A DNA stretch of 64,000 bases from Liolophura sinensis (GCF_032854445.1 NC_088300.1:12433191-12497190); one strand, 5' to 3'. Numbered from the stretch's first letter, positions 1 to 13,514 are shown. Notes: generated from the letters alone by a model not told the origin. A program made the numbers and translations.

Positions 1-492
1 AAAAAAAGAATAAATGGCAATTTTCCTGGGATATGGAAGATTGCATATAGTATTCATCAATTTTTTTTAGCCCTATGTAGCTCAATGAATAATTGTGGAT
101 TAAACCCTGATTATACTTTACAACACTACATATTGAGGACAGCATTTTCTGATCAAAAGTTCCTGGACAAACACACAGTAAACCTGTGGACTGATTGGAA
201 ATTTGCCATGTAATGAGCTATATTTCACTGATCTATCAGCTGTGAAGACATGCTTGCACACACATCTTTGTTTAGAGGTACTTTTATACAAAACATACCT
301 AGAGCTTAACTTGAAAGTCATGGCACTTTTCATCAGAAGTGTTCAGTTTGTTGACTCAACAATAAATTACCAACTTTTTATGTTGCTAACGACTTAAGTG
401 TGGTGGAACTTATCACAGGTCAACATTATACCTGACCATTATAAATCAGCACCTTGTTTCACTGTCAGTTATATTCTGCTATTATCTCACCT
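1..492. other. AT-rich sequence, no gene seen
   Basis: I see no domain, repeat or convincing splice-bounded exon here. The short open frames on both strands are what AT-rich sequence of this kind gives by chance. It is probably intron or intergenic DNA. Confidence 0.4.
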
Positions 493-565
493 TAAGTCCA
501 AACATATGTTATGAGAAGGACAATGATTTTCAACCATGATCCCAAAGCTAAACCAGCTTGTCTTT
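493..565 (-). CDS. Possible small exon, minus strand
   Basis: A good minus-strand donor (CTTAAG|GTGAGA, exon end near 493) follows an open stretch. Two acceptors are possible, one after TTTGTTTCTCAAAG and one after GCTGGTTTAG. One frame reads T-S-W-F-S-F-G-I-M-V-E-N-H and stays open to the donor. It has the same strand as the stronger exons at 18.8-63.3 kb and could be a far 3' exon of that gene. Nothing links its phase to another exon, so this is a weak call. Confidence 0.2.
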
Positions 566-1039
566 GAGAAACAAATCAGCTGGTATAGTCACTATAAAAA
601 CATTAGATCTATCAATCATGCAGATTTGGTTTCTGGGATAATACCTCTGGGAATGTGATCTGCATCAAATACAAAAAATCCACAGCACGGAGAGCAAAAT
701 CCATGAAGATCAGCAACGACAGTGTGACAGTTAATTGGCAAATGGTCTCAAGTAACCGGTGAATTTTGCTTATCATCTCTTTACCACGGTTAGGATTTTA
801 TTCTAATTGTCCATGTAAATGCTTGAATAGAAGTAAACATACATGTGTAAGCCCCCTCCCTCTCCCAGCGACATGGCTTCAGCAGAATTACAAAGAAAGT
901 CTCATCACATTCAATAAACAATCACAAGAAAACAATGCAATGGGATAAAGACACACTGACTCCTGAGGTTAAAAAGATAACCTTGCCTCAGCATGGAGCC
1001 ATACATGGGATCTAGCTAAACCTTTATGGATCATTGTCT

Positions 1040-1250
1040 GACATTACACTGCGGAGTAGTTAATGCAGTCTATGCCTCTCACCCATGTTGTCGCAGTGAG
1101 TTCAAGTCCAGCTCATGCTAACTTGATACATGGGAAGGTCTGTCAGAAACCTGTGGATGGTCATATGTTTTCCCCTGGGCCCTGCCCGATATTATTCCAC
1201 CATAAAGTTGCCAGCCATAGTAAAAGTGAAATAGTTCACATATTCACATT
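1040..1250 (+). mobile_element. Old SINE copy (family A)
   Basis: This is a diverged copy of the element at 42638-42912. It keeps the B-box region (GAGTTCAAGTCCAGCTCATG), the middle part (GGGAAGGTCTGTCAG, CCTGTGGATGGTCAT) and a worn AGTGAAATA motif near the 3' end. The terminal GAGTACGGCGTAAAA is lost. It is not a functional tRNA gene. Confidence 0.7.
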
Positions 1251-1659
1251 GGAGAGATGTGCAAGATGCGAGGAATTCTTTGAGCATAACAAGACTGTTC
1301 AGCCTTGAGGGGTCACACTGCATATTCTATCATGCAGTCAGAGCACCACATGATTTTTAAAGACCTATAAAGTAGTCCGTCTTAGGCTGTATATAACATC
1401 AACCCACTGTATCTTTTTTAAAGAGCAGTGTCTGTTGGCAGTAAAACCAGGGAGAGTAACCGAAGCATAAAGAATTTTTTAATGATGTATGGGTGGGTGT
1501 GACCCCCAAAGAATTCCTCTCATCCTGCACATCTTTCCAAGATGCTGGGATGAGAGGGGGGAATACTTTTTCACATGGCCTTGGCTTTTTGGGGTTACAC
1601 TGCATGTTTAAAAAACTGACAAAAAGATGATTCTCAAATTCACAGTATTCATTCACTTT

Positions 1660-2900
1660 TACTGCACCAATTGTTAACTCAATTCCTTGTAACTTATGGC
1701 CATATTTCAGGTCAACAGATCATCATTTGCAAATGATCTATAAGGCTCAATGCGGTTTACCACAGGTTTGTGATAAAATGTATAGAACATTTTTATGTTA
1801 CATATACATGTAATTTTCTGTTCTAACTTGACACAAACATATTCAGTTAGTAATTTTTCACACTAGGTTCACACTGTGTCCATTAGAATAATGACACATA
1901 AGGAAATATTATACAAAAAAATAAGCTTAGAATGACATATAAGCAACCTTTCCTAAACCACAAGGAATATGTATATGTCACAAGTTTTTGTGTTTTTATA
2001 ACACATCTTCTAAACATCTGCACGGATAACTTGTTTATATTTTGTGTTACAGTCCACAACAGTTTCTCAATCTGAACTTTATCAATCAGAGAAAAGTTCA
2101 CTTCAAATTTATAATAATGTACAGCTTAAGTAAGTACATATATATACCTGAGAGATAAACATGCTTTTCCTTATTTAGGAAAAAATATACATGTTTTCCT
2201 TATTTACCGACAATCATACCTCATACATTTAAGTAATTTTCCAAAATGCAACTAATGTTACTACGATTTTAAGTGTTCCTGAAGAAAAAAAAATTGTACA
2301 AAAACGCATATTAATTGAGACATGTTTAGTATTTTAGACCTGTGATCCATGATGTGAATAGTACCAGCCAGCATCACTAGATAACGCTAATCAGGACTAA
2401 ATCAACAATTTTATAACCGATGACTACTAAGACTGATTACAGTTCTATCCAGATCCACATAAGTATATGAACATTAAGAAACAATTCCTTAAGGCATCTA
2501 AGAGTATGAAAATATACATTTATATATACATACATACAGTAATTCTGAAGATCCACACACTGCAAAGGTCATCTGATTTTTACAATTGTATACCTCTTTG
2601 CTCTTGAAACATACGGCATCCAATCGTTGCTCAAGCCAAATGTGAGCAATGTTATATCCAACCGAAGTAGATGACCAGTTCACCAAAGTTGTATTTTTCT
2701 TCCTAAACTATTTTTTTTATTTTTCTGGTTTAAGACTCTTGCAGTATGTAAAGTATGGAATTAATACAATATTAATGCAATAGATTGCAACAATATGGCT
2801 GCAAAAAACTGCCGATGTCGCGCTAAGCCATAATCATTCATTCAATATAATAGACAATATACAATAATGACCAATATCAGGTTCCCTTTTTTGCAACCTA
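1660..2900. other. AT-rich non-coding stretch
   Basis: No gene is recognised. A short direct repeat around ATACATG-TTTTCCTTATTTA lies at about 2160-2210. The rest is unstructured AT-rich sequence. Confidence 0.4.
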
Positions 2901-2939
2901 AATTGTCACACTGTTAGAAAGTCAGTTATGACTTTCTTT

Positions 2940-3700
2940 TCACTTTTAGAGAGTTGAGGCTCTTCTCTTCTGTGCCCAACATTTTTGTGTCTTATGGGCT
3001 TCAAACTCTCGAACCAAGTTTCCAGGTAACAAATTTTCTGTAACCCATTTTGGTTGGTTACCTGACATAAAACACACTATGCACCAATGAATCCCTTTAT
3101 TTTTCTTTGACTGCAAAATTTTGGATGTATTTTACCAATCCGATCACTGTTATTAGTCTGGTGATCTTCAGTCTGACTCCGTGATTTCTTTGTTTTTCTG
3201 TAAATCTCCTTAATTTCCAGGCTTTGGAATATGTGTAATCTAGAAATTCACTCCAGTCCTTTGGAGGATATGTTGGCCTATGCTATGTGGGTCTACATAT
3301 GGCTTTAGCCTGTTTGCATGAACCACAAACCTAACTTGATCATGAGTTAATGAATTTCTTAACATGAATGTGTTATTATGTTCATAACAAATACACATAT
3401 CATAGGGTCCAACCCATTTTCTGCACAGTTTGTATCAATGCAAACCTTCTGTCTTTTTCATGCAAATAAAGCCAAACTCCATGATGTATTTTGAATTTGG
3501 CAGGGGCTGCCTTTTTAATGTGCTGAGCATTGTAATAAGTAATCTAAGTCACACACATTTTTCTGGATGAAATCTGGACGACTTTTCTCGATTTATTTTT
3601 TTGTAAATAACAACTTGATGTCCATAGCAGAGCCATTATGCCCCAGTTGGTGCCTTTTGTTTTTGCACTTATCACATTTTTTGGTACTTAATATATTCCT
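2940..3700 (-). pseudogene. Ty3/gypsy retrotransposon pol 3'-end relic
   Basis: Read on the minus strand, frame-shifted pieces match the C-terminal end of Ty3/gypsy integrase. In order they are: a V-W-L-Y-L-H-E-K stretch at about 3452-3480; K-W-V-G-P-Y-D-M at about 3397-3430, which fits the integrase GPY/F motif; and V-H-A-N-R-L-K-P-Y followed by a DP at about 3283-3325, a hallmark of this region in many Ty3/gypsy elements. Downstream, W-V-T-E-N-L-L-P-G-N-L-V-R-E (about 3000-3070) resembles the end of an unusual chromodomain-like tail. Several stops and frameshifts show it is dead. No LTR, reverse transcriptase or catalytic integrase core was found nearby. Confidence 0.7.
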
Positions 3701-3704
3701 TAAT

Positions 3705-4020
3705 TACATTTGTGAAACAGCCATACCTGTACGTAATGTTTCCTGAATGACATTTTGTAATACAGCCATGGCTGAAACTGTTGTTTCCTTAATGACATTT
3801 TGTGAGACATCCATGGCTGTAAGTACTGTTTCCTTACTGACATTTTGTGAGGCAGCCATGGCTGTAAGTACTGTTTCCTTAATGACATTTTGTAATACAG
3901 CCATGGCTGAAAGTATTGTTTCCTTAATGACATTTTGTGAGACAGCCATGACTGTAAGTACTGTTTCCTTAATGACATTTCGTGAGACAGTCATGGCTGT
4001 AAGTATTGTTTCCTTAAAGT
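3705..4020. repeat. 45-bp minisatellite, about 7 copies
   Basis: Tandem units of 45 bp built around GACATTTTGTGAGACAGCCA, TGGCTGTAAGTACTG and TTTCCTTAAT. Because 45 is a multiple of three, the array is open in frames on both strands. Those open frames are a product of the repeat and not evidence of a gene. Confidence 0.9.
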
Positions 4021-4184
4021 TTACTTTATTTAGCTGTATGGTTATGTATTATACTTAATGGACTATAGGCAACTTCTGACCAATCAATCAAACAAATGAA
4101 CACCGCAGGCACACAGAACAGAGCCAAACTCATCCTATGTCTCTACAAAGCGAAAGAAACCGAAACACATCACCTATAAATGTC

Positions 4185-4680
4185 CTAAATGACTCATATC
4201 CACATTCAATAATTCGTTGGGTTATGGTTTCTTACTTTCAATGTCTCACATCCACATCCAATAATTCTTTTGGTTATGGTTTCCTACTTTCAATGTCTCA
4301 TATCCACATCCAATAATTCGTTGGGTTATGGTTTCTTACTTTCAATGTCTCACATCCACATCCACATCCAATAATTCGTTTGGTTATGGTTTCTTACTTT
4401 CAATGTCTCACATCCACATCCAATAATTCGTTTGGTTATGGTTTCTTACTTTCAATGTCTCACATCCACATCCAATAATTCGTTTGGTTATGGTTTCTTA
4501 CTTTCAATGTCTCACATCCACATCCACATCCAATAATTCATTTGGTTATGGTTTCTTACTTTCAATGTCTCATATCCACATCCACACCCAATAATTTGTT
4601 TGGTTATGGTTTCTTATTTTCAATGTCTCATATCGACAACCTATAATTCGTTGTGTTATGTTTCTTACTTTCAATATTAA
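4185..4680. repeat. About 52-bp minisatellite, about 9 copies
   Basis: Units contain CAATGTCTCACATCCACATC, CAATAATTCGTTTGG and TTATGGTTTCTTACTTT. Unit length varies by steps of 6 bp through extra copies of the hexamer CACATC (for example near 4352 and 4517), a hexamer repeat inside a longer repeat. Confidence 0.9.
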
Positions 4681-5342
4681 CATTTAGTCAACAACAAATA
4701 TGATACACAGTAACAAATGCAGCCATATCACAAATTTGCCCAGGTCAACTGTTCAATACCAGACCATCACGTCCCATCATGCCCATGGAATTCCATGGTC
4801 ACACACTTTGGTTTGTTGAATACAAGGTCATTTGAAGTTTAACTTCAGTGAACAAATATCAGTCTGGCCAAACATGGTTTTGGACCAGTGCCAACAATGA
4901 TAGTGGTAGTCTCTTTGCATCATCCTAGATAACTAAAGCATATAATAAATAAAATATTAAATTAACGCCACTTAGTTAGCAATATAAGTTATACTAGCGT
5001 GTTGGGTGGGCATGCAACCTGATATTTTGTCGAGATGATCAATATTTTCATGAGCCCAATGAGGCCATTGATCTTCAAGATAAAATATCAGGCCGCATAC
5101 CCATGGAACAGGCTGGCAAAACAAATTTATCACAATGAAGACCATTACGGAAAATTTTTTCTTAAGTTATGATACTGGTAACTCTGCCAAGGCTTGCTAT
5201 GTTTTCAGAGGCTTTGCTGCTGTGCAGCTTAAATTCTTAAAAATATCTATGCTTGAGAATATTTGGCAAATATGGTAAATTATTCAAGGCAGATTGACCA
5301 ATAACAAGCCTAGATTTTTCTCTGAATTGTGATAATGGATTA
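4681..5342. other. Spacer between two minisatellites
   Basis: About 660 bp of AT-rich sequence with no recognisable gene, domain or repeat family. Confidence 0.4.
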
Positions 5343-6597
5343 AGTGTGCATGTTATTGTGGTTGCACATGAATGACCTCAGAATACACTACATAGAGTGT
5401 GCATGTTATCATGGTTGCACATGAATGACCTCAGAATACACTACACAGAGTGTGCATGTTATCATGGTTGCACATGAATGACCTCAGAATACACTACATA
5501 GAGTGTGCATGTTATCATGGTTGCACATGAATGACCTCAGAATACACTACATAGAGTGTGCATGTTATCATGGTTGCACATGAATGACCTCAGAATACAC
5601 TACATAGAGTGTGCATGTTATCATGGTTGCACATGAATGACCTCAGAATACACTACACAGAGTGTGCATGTTATCATGGTTGCACATGAATGACCTCAGA
5701 ATACACTACACAGAGTGTGCATGTTATCATGGTTGCACATGAATGACCTCAGAATACACTACATAGAGTGTGCATGTTATCATGGTTGCACATGAATGAC
5801 CTCAGAATACACTACATAGAGTGTGCATGTTATCATGGTTGCACATGAATGACCTCAGAATACACTACATAGAGTATGCATGTTATCATGGTTGCAGAAT
5901 ACACTACATAGAGTGTGCATGTTATCATGGTTGCAGAATACACTACATAGAGTGTGCATGTTATCATGGTTGCACATGAATGACCTCAGAATACACTACA
6001 CAGAGTGTGCATGTTATCATGGTTGCACATGAATGACCTCAGAATACACCACATAGAGTGTGTATGTTATCATGGTTGCACATGAATGACCTCAGAATAC
6101 ACTACATAGAGTGTGCATGTTATTATGGTTGCAGAATACACTACATAGAGTGTGCATGTTATCATGGTTGCACATGAATGACCTCAGAATACACTACATA
6201 GAGTGTGCATGTTATCATGGCTGCACATGAATAACCTCAGAATACACTACATAGAGTGTGCATGTTATCATGGTTGCACATGAATGACCTCAGAATACAC
6301 TATATAGAGTGTGCATGTTATCATGGTTGCAGATGAATAACCTCAGAATACACTACACAGAGTGTGCATGTTATCATGGTTGCAGAATACACTACAAAGA
6401 GTGTGCATTTTATCATGGTTGCAGAATACACTACATAGAGTGTGCATGTTATCATGGTTGCACATGAATGACCTCAGAATACACTACATAGAGTGTGCAT
6501 GTTATCATGGTTGCACATGAATAACCTCAGAATACACTACATAGAGTGTGCATGTTATCATGGTTGCACATGAATAACCTCAGAATACACTACATAA
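5343..6597. repeat. 53-bp minisatellite, about 25 copies
   Basis: The full unit is 53 bp (GTGCATGTTATCATGGTTGC, ACATGAATGACCTCAG, AATACACTACATAGAGT). About 20 units are full length. About five are 36 bp, having lost the same 17 bp (TTGC joins directly to AGAATAC), near 5893, 5933, 6127, 6378 and 6418. Copies differ by only a few bases, so the array is young or homogenised. Confidence 0.95.
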
Positions 6598-6619
6598 AGT
6601 AACCACTGTAAGATTAATT

Positions 6620-6708
6620 ATATTCTGCTACATCAATGATCACGCTAAATTCACAGTGCATCTTTTCTGCTACATCAATGATCACGCTAAATTCACAGTG
6701 CATCATTT
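6620..6708. repeat. Two-copy direct repeat
   Basis: A segment of about 42 bp (CTGCTACATCAATGATCACG, CTAAATTCACAGTGCATC) occurs twice head to tail straight after the 53-bp array. The copies are identical over this core. Confidence 0.85.
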
Positions 6709-6719
6709 CCCTCAAATTT

Positions 6720-9700
6720 TCAACTCAAATTACTGACAAAAGAATCAACTCTTAATCCCGGATGATTATACTTGATTCCCAAAAGGGGATACCATTACAA
6801 CAAAGTATTACATTTTAATCATATCTATTTTCTGAATAAATTTGTTACAATTACAGATCCTATCTGTTACATATTAAAGATAGCAAACCAATTTACTCAG
6901 ATGTCTGTCACTATACCCATGTGAAAAGGATCAATGTTAATGAAAAATCAGTTTTTGAATGTTATTAACAGATATCTACAAATATGAAATTAATCTGAAT
7001 CTGTGTAATGAAATTTGCATTCAGTTCTGAAAGTCATATCAGAATTTTACAGACGTTCAATTCAGTAATGAGTATCTCAGAAAAAGTTTGAAAATTTCAC
7101 ACAAAATATCCTTTGATCCTGACCATTCACTGACTTTTCTTAAAATTTTGGCTCACTGTTACTGTAATCAAGCCAAACTGATCAAAACTTCAATTAAAAA
7201 AAGCAATAAAACTTGTCAAAATATCAAAGAGAATTCATTATAATAAGTTAATAAAGAATTATTTTTAACCACATCTAATCTTGTAACATATCCAAAATTG
7301 AATAAGATCTATTTCGTTCATTGCACGCGGTTACATTCCAACGACTCCTCCAGTTTGGTTGATTTTTATCAATAAAGTCATAAGTTCTACACTGAACAAT
7401 GCAACGCTTAACTTTAGCCTTGTACAGAGTAGATTTGTTCCCCATTTTATATCAGGAACAGGGATGGCCATTAAACAAGAGGTGAACACATCTCAGCCTT
7501 TCTCAGCCTAAATTGTTCTCTGTGTCACGTAAAGAATGTAGATTTGGTAACAAGGCTACCAAAGAGCTCACCTGTAGAAAAGGCATGAATGTCAAACGTC
7601 AGTTCAATACATAAAGTACCAAAATCATGAATTTAGCCATTTATGGTACTTAATATATGCACACAAAGCATCAGCTAGGGAACATTGCCCTCTTCATGTC
7701 ATTGTGCTTTAGATGCATGTAAAACTTCAGGTTAATACATGCAGTACTTTCTGAGATACCATCGTTAACATTTAATTTAACATGAATTCTTAGACTCAAA
7801 CACAATACAACCAAGTCATGAATTTTGACATCTGCCATGTTTGCCGGGCTCAATATGCACACAGTGAATCAGCGACTGAACATCAGTTTGACTCACAGGG
7901 TATGGCATATGCTAAATTGTACAGGCGAGGTAAAAAAAATTAAAAATGAAGATTTTTTTTTCTTCACTAACAAAATATCTTAAGCTTTATCCAAGAGGCA
8001 AAGCACCTTATTATGAAAAATGTCACAACACCATTCGAATTGAGTGTACTGTTCAGTGCATGCAGGTGCATGAAAAAATATCAAGCAAAATGTGCAAAAC
8101 TGAAAACTATGTACACTATCTTATAATTAATTATCTGTAAGCTTTGCTAAAGATTGTCAATTCATTTATTTCCAATCCTAAATTTGGTAAAAAAATTGAT
8201 TACATTGTTAAAATTAATTTTACTCCTAAATTAACCGTTTTGAACTTTGTCACTAAATTCTACCAACCTCTCGATTCATTCATGGTAAACTTGTTGTTAA
8301 ATCTGTTATTAAATCTGTGTTTATACAATAATTATTTTAATCTAATAAAAAAAAACTGTAATTACATTACATTTAATATCTCTCATCTACCATCTTTGTT
8401 ATACCCCATCCTCATACAACACACATTGGATTACTCTGTATCCTTTACACCAACATTCTGTTTCAAAAGTACAAGCCACACTCCTTATAAAAGTGAATTT
8501 TGACCAAAATAAAGGATGGTATGTATCTGTGTGTTTATTCTTACCATAAACAGGTTGTCAATGTTTTAAATAACGAATAATTAAAATGCTGAGCTGAACT
8601 CACTATAGCAAAGAAGCTAAACATATTATCACACAACATGTTTTTCCACTTGTTCTCAATTCCTGCTGCCTTTGTAGCCCCAGGGAGTACAGCAACCATT
8701 GTAAACAGCCGCCAGATTTATACACCAATTGGCAGTTAGCATGAATCTTTCTTTTAGTAAGAAAAAAAAAGCCAAACACATTCAATGGCTAATTATTTGT
8801 CCAATTTGTGGTTTTCCCGACACCTACCAGACCTAACAGATTAATAGCCATGTGTAAATCGCCCAGACGGAATTGAGCAGATCATCCCAATTTAAATCTA
8901 GGTCATGCATTCCTAAAATTTGTGTTAACTGTCAAACGTATATCGAAAAACTGATTGAAACTGATACGACATTAATGAAATACACCTCAGCACATTGACC
9001 TTTTTGCAGAAAATTTATCTGAATTAATGGTGATGTAATTTTTTTTACCTTTTATCCTACAGATATTTTGGTTCATCAAAAAATCAAAATAAATTTGTAA
9101 ATACATACGATCTGCTGTTTAACCCAGTCTTTCTTGCACCCTTTAATAGGGAAGCTGCAAAATTTTCTGAATCTTTCTGAAATGTCTAGGTTTTCACAAG
9201 CTTTTCCAAGAGTTATCAACAATGTCTTTCGCTCTCAATTACACTGAGTCTCTGCTTCTAGATAAGACAGAAAATTAAAGCTTTTGTGCTTTTATTGGAG
9301 AAATCAGCAATTTGCCACGATGTTGCACGCTTGAATACATATATAGATTTTACTTCGAAATCTTGTTAATCAGGCATAGCACAGTATGCCTAGCACCAGA
9401 TTTCTGCATGCATTAAAGGCTACAGACTTGGCCTAATCGCGTTCATTCTGACATATCCACGGGCTCTAGGTAAAACACATAAACCAGCCAGCAGATATTA
9501 GCAGTTACATGGTTAGTCAGTGATAGGATACGGAAATATATGGTGTCAGTAACCCTCATTACTAAGGCCAAGCTCAATGTGAAGGTTACTGACATCATAT
9601 ATTTCCATATCTTATCACTACTGAGTCACCATGTAACACATTTATCGTGCAAAAAATCAGATGACCGAGGTATAGGTGAATCGCTTCAGTGATGTGACCA

Positions 9701-12700
9701 TTGCATTCACAAAACAACAAAGGGAGATAAATGACACAACAGTCACATCTGACGTTGTCTGCAGGATTCCAGAATATATCCACCCTACGTGACCAATGCA
9801 TCAGTTCTTAATATCTGTGTCACTAAGATTCAAACCACATTTGCTGAAGATCAGCCCATAAGTTACAGAAATATTGCACAGACAAATTTATAACTGGCTA
9901 TAACGTTAAAATATTAACAACTGAGAGAGCAAGCTGACAAACAAACCCCAAAAGTTCTCAGTTCCCATCAAGCAGTTGACATTTTGCTTCAAAACCGTTC
10001 TAGGGTAACTGCCTGCTACAAATATTTCAGAATATACGCGAATGGACTAAAGAGAAGAACGACAAACTACAATGGTCCATCAAGGCTATAGGAAGTCAAT
10101 GATATGAATCTTAAAAGTAAACTGAATGAAGATTGGTTCACTCCTTCTTGAGATATCAGGAGGACAAGGTTACATTGGCTTACATGGACAACAGGCAACA
10201 CAAATACATCTCCCTCCAAGCAAAGGTTTGTTTGTGAGCGGGGGAACTGAAGAGGGGGACGAGACATAATTATTTCACACTGGTACTATATAGATACACA
10301 AATTGAATGACCCACAAAATTAACGCCTATGATGCATATCTATTCTATAGCTGCAGAGAAAACAGAAATTTAAGCAACACTACTATCATTTGGCACCTAG
10401 CTCAAATTCAAGCACCAAAAGTGAACCTGCCATGTTAAGAGTCCAGAAAGCAGTAACAAAAAATAAGAAACTGTTTGAACCAACCACGCAACAGGCGTCC
10501 TTCAAAAATGGATAATGTTGATCACAATATGATTTACTGCAAACACGCAATACCTCACCAATGACAGCAGTTCCCAGAACTCAACACACAAGTTTACTGC
10601 GTGTCATTTAGAAACAAATTGCACTTTTCCAAAACCCTACATTCGTCAGCACTAGAACTAGGTCCCTACTCACAAAGTGCAATTCCCAATCATGATAATT
10701 CTGTTACTGAATCCACTTCCTAACTGATATGCAATAAGCTCCAACAGAATTAGGTCTTAATACAATCTTGAGGAATATTGCGCTCCTGAAAAAAACCTAT
10801 ATATCTATAATATCATTCTGACGAAATATTACTGTACCAAGGTCACCAATACGGGCACCAAAATGACACTAAAACGTCCACTTCAGTGGAGCATTTGACA
10901 AGTGCTTGGGTAAATCATCGTCTAGTGGCACTTATAGGCTGGTCATAGAACAGAAAACCAATTGCTGCATAAACTAGATAAATAACGCATCATTAGTGAC
11001 AGCTTGAAATTAGATAGCCTGAACAGGTTAATAACACATCTGGTTTTTACAGACGTCCAACTTCTTTACACAGATTCATGCAGTCCTAAGGTGTCTATCT
11101 CATTTGCTTCATACCACTGCTATGCTATAATATAGTGTAATTAGGCCCTTATTTATAGTAATATAGCCCCTACACTAAGAAGTTGTAATGGACAGACTAC
11201 AGTTATCTGAGTCATCTGAAGCAGCTTCAACCTTTGTTCTATTATATTATTTTCCTACAACAAGAAAAATTGAACTCCCTATAGATCTAAAATGGGAGAC
11301 GCTCACGATGGGAAACTCACATCACAACTGATTTCACACCACTCAAACCAGGCTGACATCACTGAAAAGTAGGCGGATTCTCAAGGGTGTTCATCCCACT
11401 TGTCAATCAAATTCATTACCACTGATGACAATAAGGTCTCAAGACAACATGGCTGCAAATTTGTGTGAAAACTAATAAGAAATTTGTGAAACAAGTGAAC
11501 AAAATTGATTTGCTGCAAACATTCTTCACTGTGCCTATACTTCTAAAATTTCAACTCTTCCACATTTACCAGGCTAAAACGAACAATGATTGGATAAAGA
11601 GTCCTTATTCCTTCACTCTGCACACACAACAATAACAACAGCTCGCAAACACTAAGATGAAAAAATGTATAACTGCGATGGTGCGCAAGATCGATCAGGG
11701 GTCTCAAATAATATGCACTGATGATGGCTGGTCCAGACCGCACTGATGACGGCCGGCCCGAACCGCACTGATGATGGCCGACCCAAACCACTCAAATCTA
11801 CTGATTCTATGCTCTGTTTAAAGACACCTGTTTTTCCGATATGAGTGGAAAGTGAGGTAATCCGTGTTAGCCAATAAACACTCCTTATGAGCTAGATACC
11901 TTGGCCAACAAGTACAAGTTTTTATTGGTCAAAGTGGAGTTGTGTGTTCATTAACACTCCCCTCACTTACACATAAGTCAGGGTGTTGACTACCGAGTCT
12001 CACATTTCCAACTATATAAAAACTACTTCTGGCATCACCTATTGCCCACAAATGACCCAGAAATTATCCCCACACTTAAAGCCGAATCTCTACCTATGAA
12101 TTTCGTAAACTTGGGCAAGCATTTAATTTCCGCCCCACTTCACTCAGTCAGAGCCTAACCTAACAACAACAACTTGCTACAGTTTGCGATCGTTGCTAAT
12201 TAGTCATCTGTATCAGGTTGGTGAGCTCTTTCAACAGGTTTTTACCCTTTGCCTCAATGTACTATGAATCGCAGCAAGATCTTCATTATCTCAACAAGTC
12301 ATGCTAAAAACAGTTCCAGTGTGTTCAAATTTACCAATAGTTTCGCAGTTCTCTTGTATGGCCACTTTCACAAAGGTTCATATGGAGTTCTTCCCTCAGA
12401 AACAATGTTACCATCTACAACTGCACCAGAGAGAGTGTACATTAATTTAGAAAAAATCTCTGTACAAAATCTCCCTGAAGTAGTCTGAATGCCATAAAAT
12501 TGTCTCGCTGCATAAAGAAGAACTGAAGTATTTGATTACAATGCTGATCAAGGATTACCAGTCTAATCCAATATCCCAGGTCAGTCCACTGGTTGACATT
12601 CCCCAAGCCCGAGTGGCCAGTGGAGACTAATTGAGAGCAGCTAGTGTGCAGCAAATCACTATGACCTGCCTGTGAAGTTTGACCGATCACCTGACTGATG
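6720..12700. other. Long AT-rich stretch, no gene recognised
   Basis: I found no conserved domain, RNA gene or clear exon in about 6 kb. A degenerate internal repeat at about 7590-7880 repeats ATGCACACA…CATCAGC and TCATGAATTT twice. A 119-codon AT-rich frame at 8144-8503 (+) is rich in L, N, F and Y and looks like chance. A GC-rich triplet of GATGATGGCCG-type units lies at about 11715-11790. The stretch is best read as intron or intergenic DNA. Confidence 0.4.
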
Positions 12701-12717
12701 ACCTGATGGATGAGAGT

Positions 12718-13113
12718 CTAAGCCAGCGTCCAGGTAATCGTATAGCTTGGCACACAACACAGTGAGCATGCAATTCTATGAATGAAACACTCCATTCCCA
12801 CCCTCCTCTCCCCCTTCTCCATTCCGCCTGAGCCACCACCAGCAAATAAACGACAGACAATGTCTTTCAAATGAAACCCATCAATTACAAGGTTGCTTAG
12901 TTTAGACAGCACAGGCCAAATTGAGCACACACCATAGCTGAGCAAGATTTCCACATATAACTTAAGATATTCATGTACATGTGGCAAGTCATGAAAGAAG
13001 ACATGAACTGCCATGCTGTGTACTAAATCATCATTGAGGATTATATGACTGGATCTATCAAAATAATAATTAAGGTAAATGTTAGTTGAATGCTGGTGAT
13101 CCTCCAAAAGCAC
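12718..13113 (-). other. Unrecognised 131-codon open frame
   Basis: A long frame for this base composition. Its middle third (H-D-L-P-H-V-H-E-Y-L-K-L-Y) looks somewhat protein-like, while its ends overlap a G-rich run and a SINE-adjacent stretch. I can name no family, and there are no clear splice signals at its borders. It could be a decayed transposon gene or chance. Confidence 0.15.
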
Positions 13114-13290
13114 ATGGTAGGCTGGTGACCAGCACTACAGGTATTGTGTTGTCATGGTAGTTACGTGAACATCGCATGACGTGCTCTTTGTGAAATGGGG
13201 CCATGGACATAATAAGCAAGTCACTGTAGATGCCTCCAATATGGAAAGTTATTGAGTATTTTACTAATTTCCTTTTAAATTTAGCCATTT

Positions 13291-13514
13291 AGCCCTACTC
13301 AAGAATATTTCACTTCTACGACGGCGGCCAGCATTATGGTGTTTGGAAACCTGGCAGAGCCCGGGGGAAACCCACAACCATCCGCAGGTTCCTGGAAGAC
13401 CTTCCCACGTATGTACATAGAGGAAGCCAGCATAAGCTGATCTTGAACTCACAGCGACCGCATTGGTGAGAGGCTTCTGGGTCACTATGCTGCGCTAGCG
13501 CGCTAACCGACCAT
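13291..13514 (-). mobile_element. SINE copy (family A), nearly full length
   Basis: Reverse complement of the 42638-42912 element. It keeps the 3' part (…AAATATTCTTGAGTAGGG), the central CCCGGGCTCTGCCAGG-type block, the B box and an A-box region with AGCGCGCTAGCGCAG. The extreme tail (GCGTAAAACACC) is altered. Confidence 0.85.

Noticed and set aside
645-745. Cysteine-rich minus-strand patch reading D-L-H-G-F-C-S-P-C-C-G-F-F
   Set aside because: Short, bounded by stops, unlike any family I can name, and a different frame is also open. Not enough to call.
3700-4058. Overlapping open frames of about 90-103 codons on both strands
   Set aside because: They are produced by a 45-bp tandem repeat whose length is a multiple of three. 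The translations are simple repeats of one 15-residue string.
5343-6597. CRISPR-like direct repeats
   Set aside because: There are no unique spacers; the whole 53-bp unit repeats. The context is eukaryotic.
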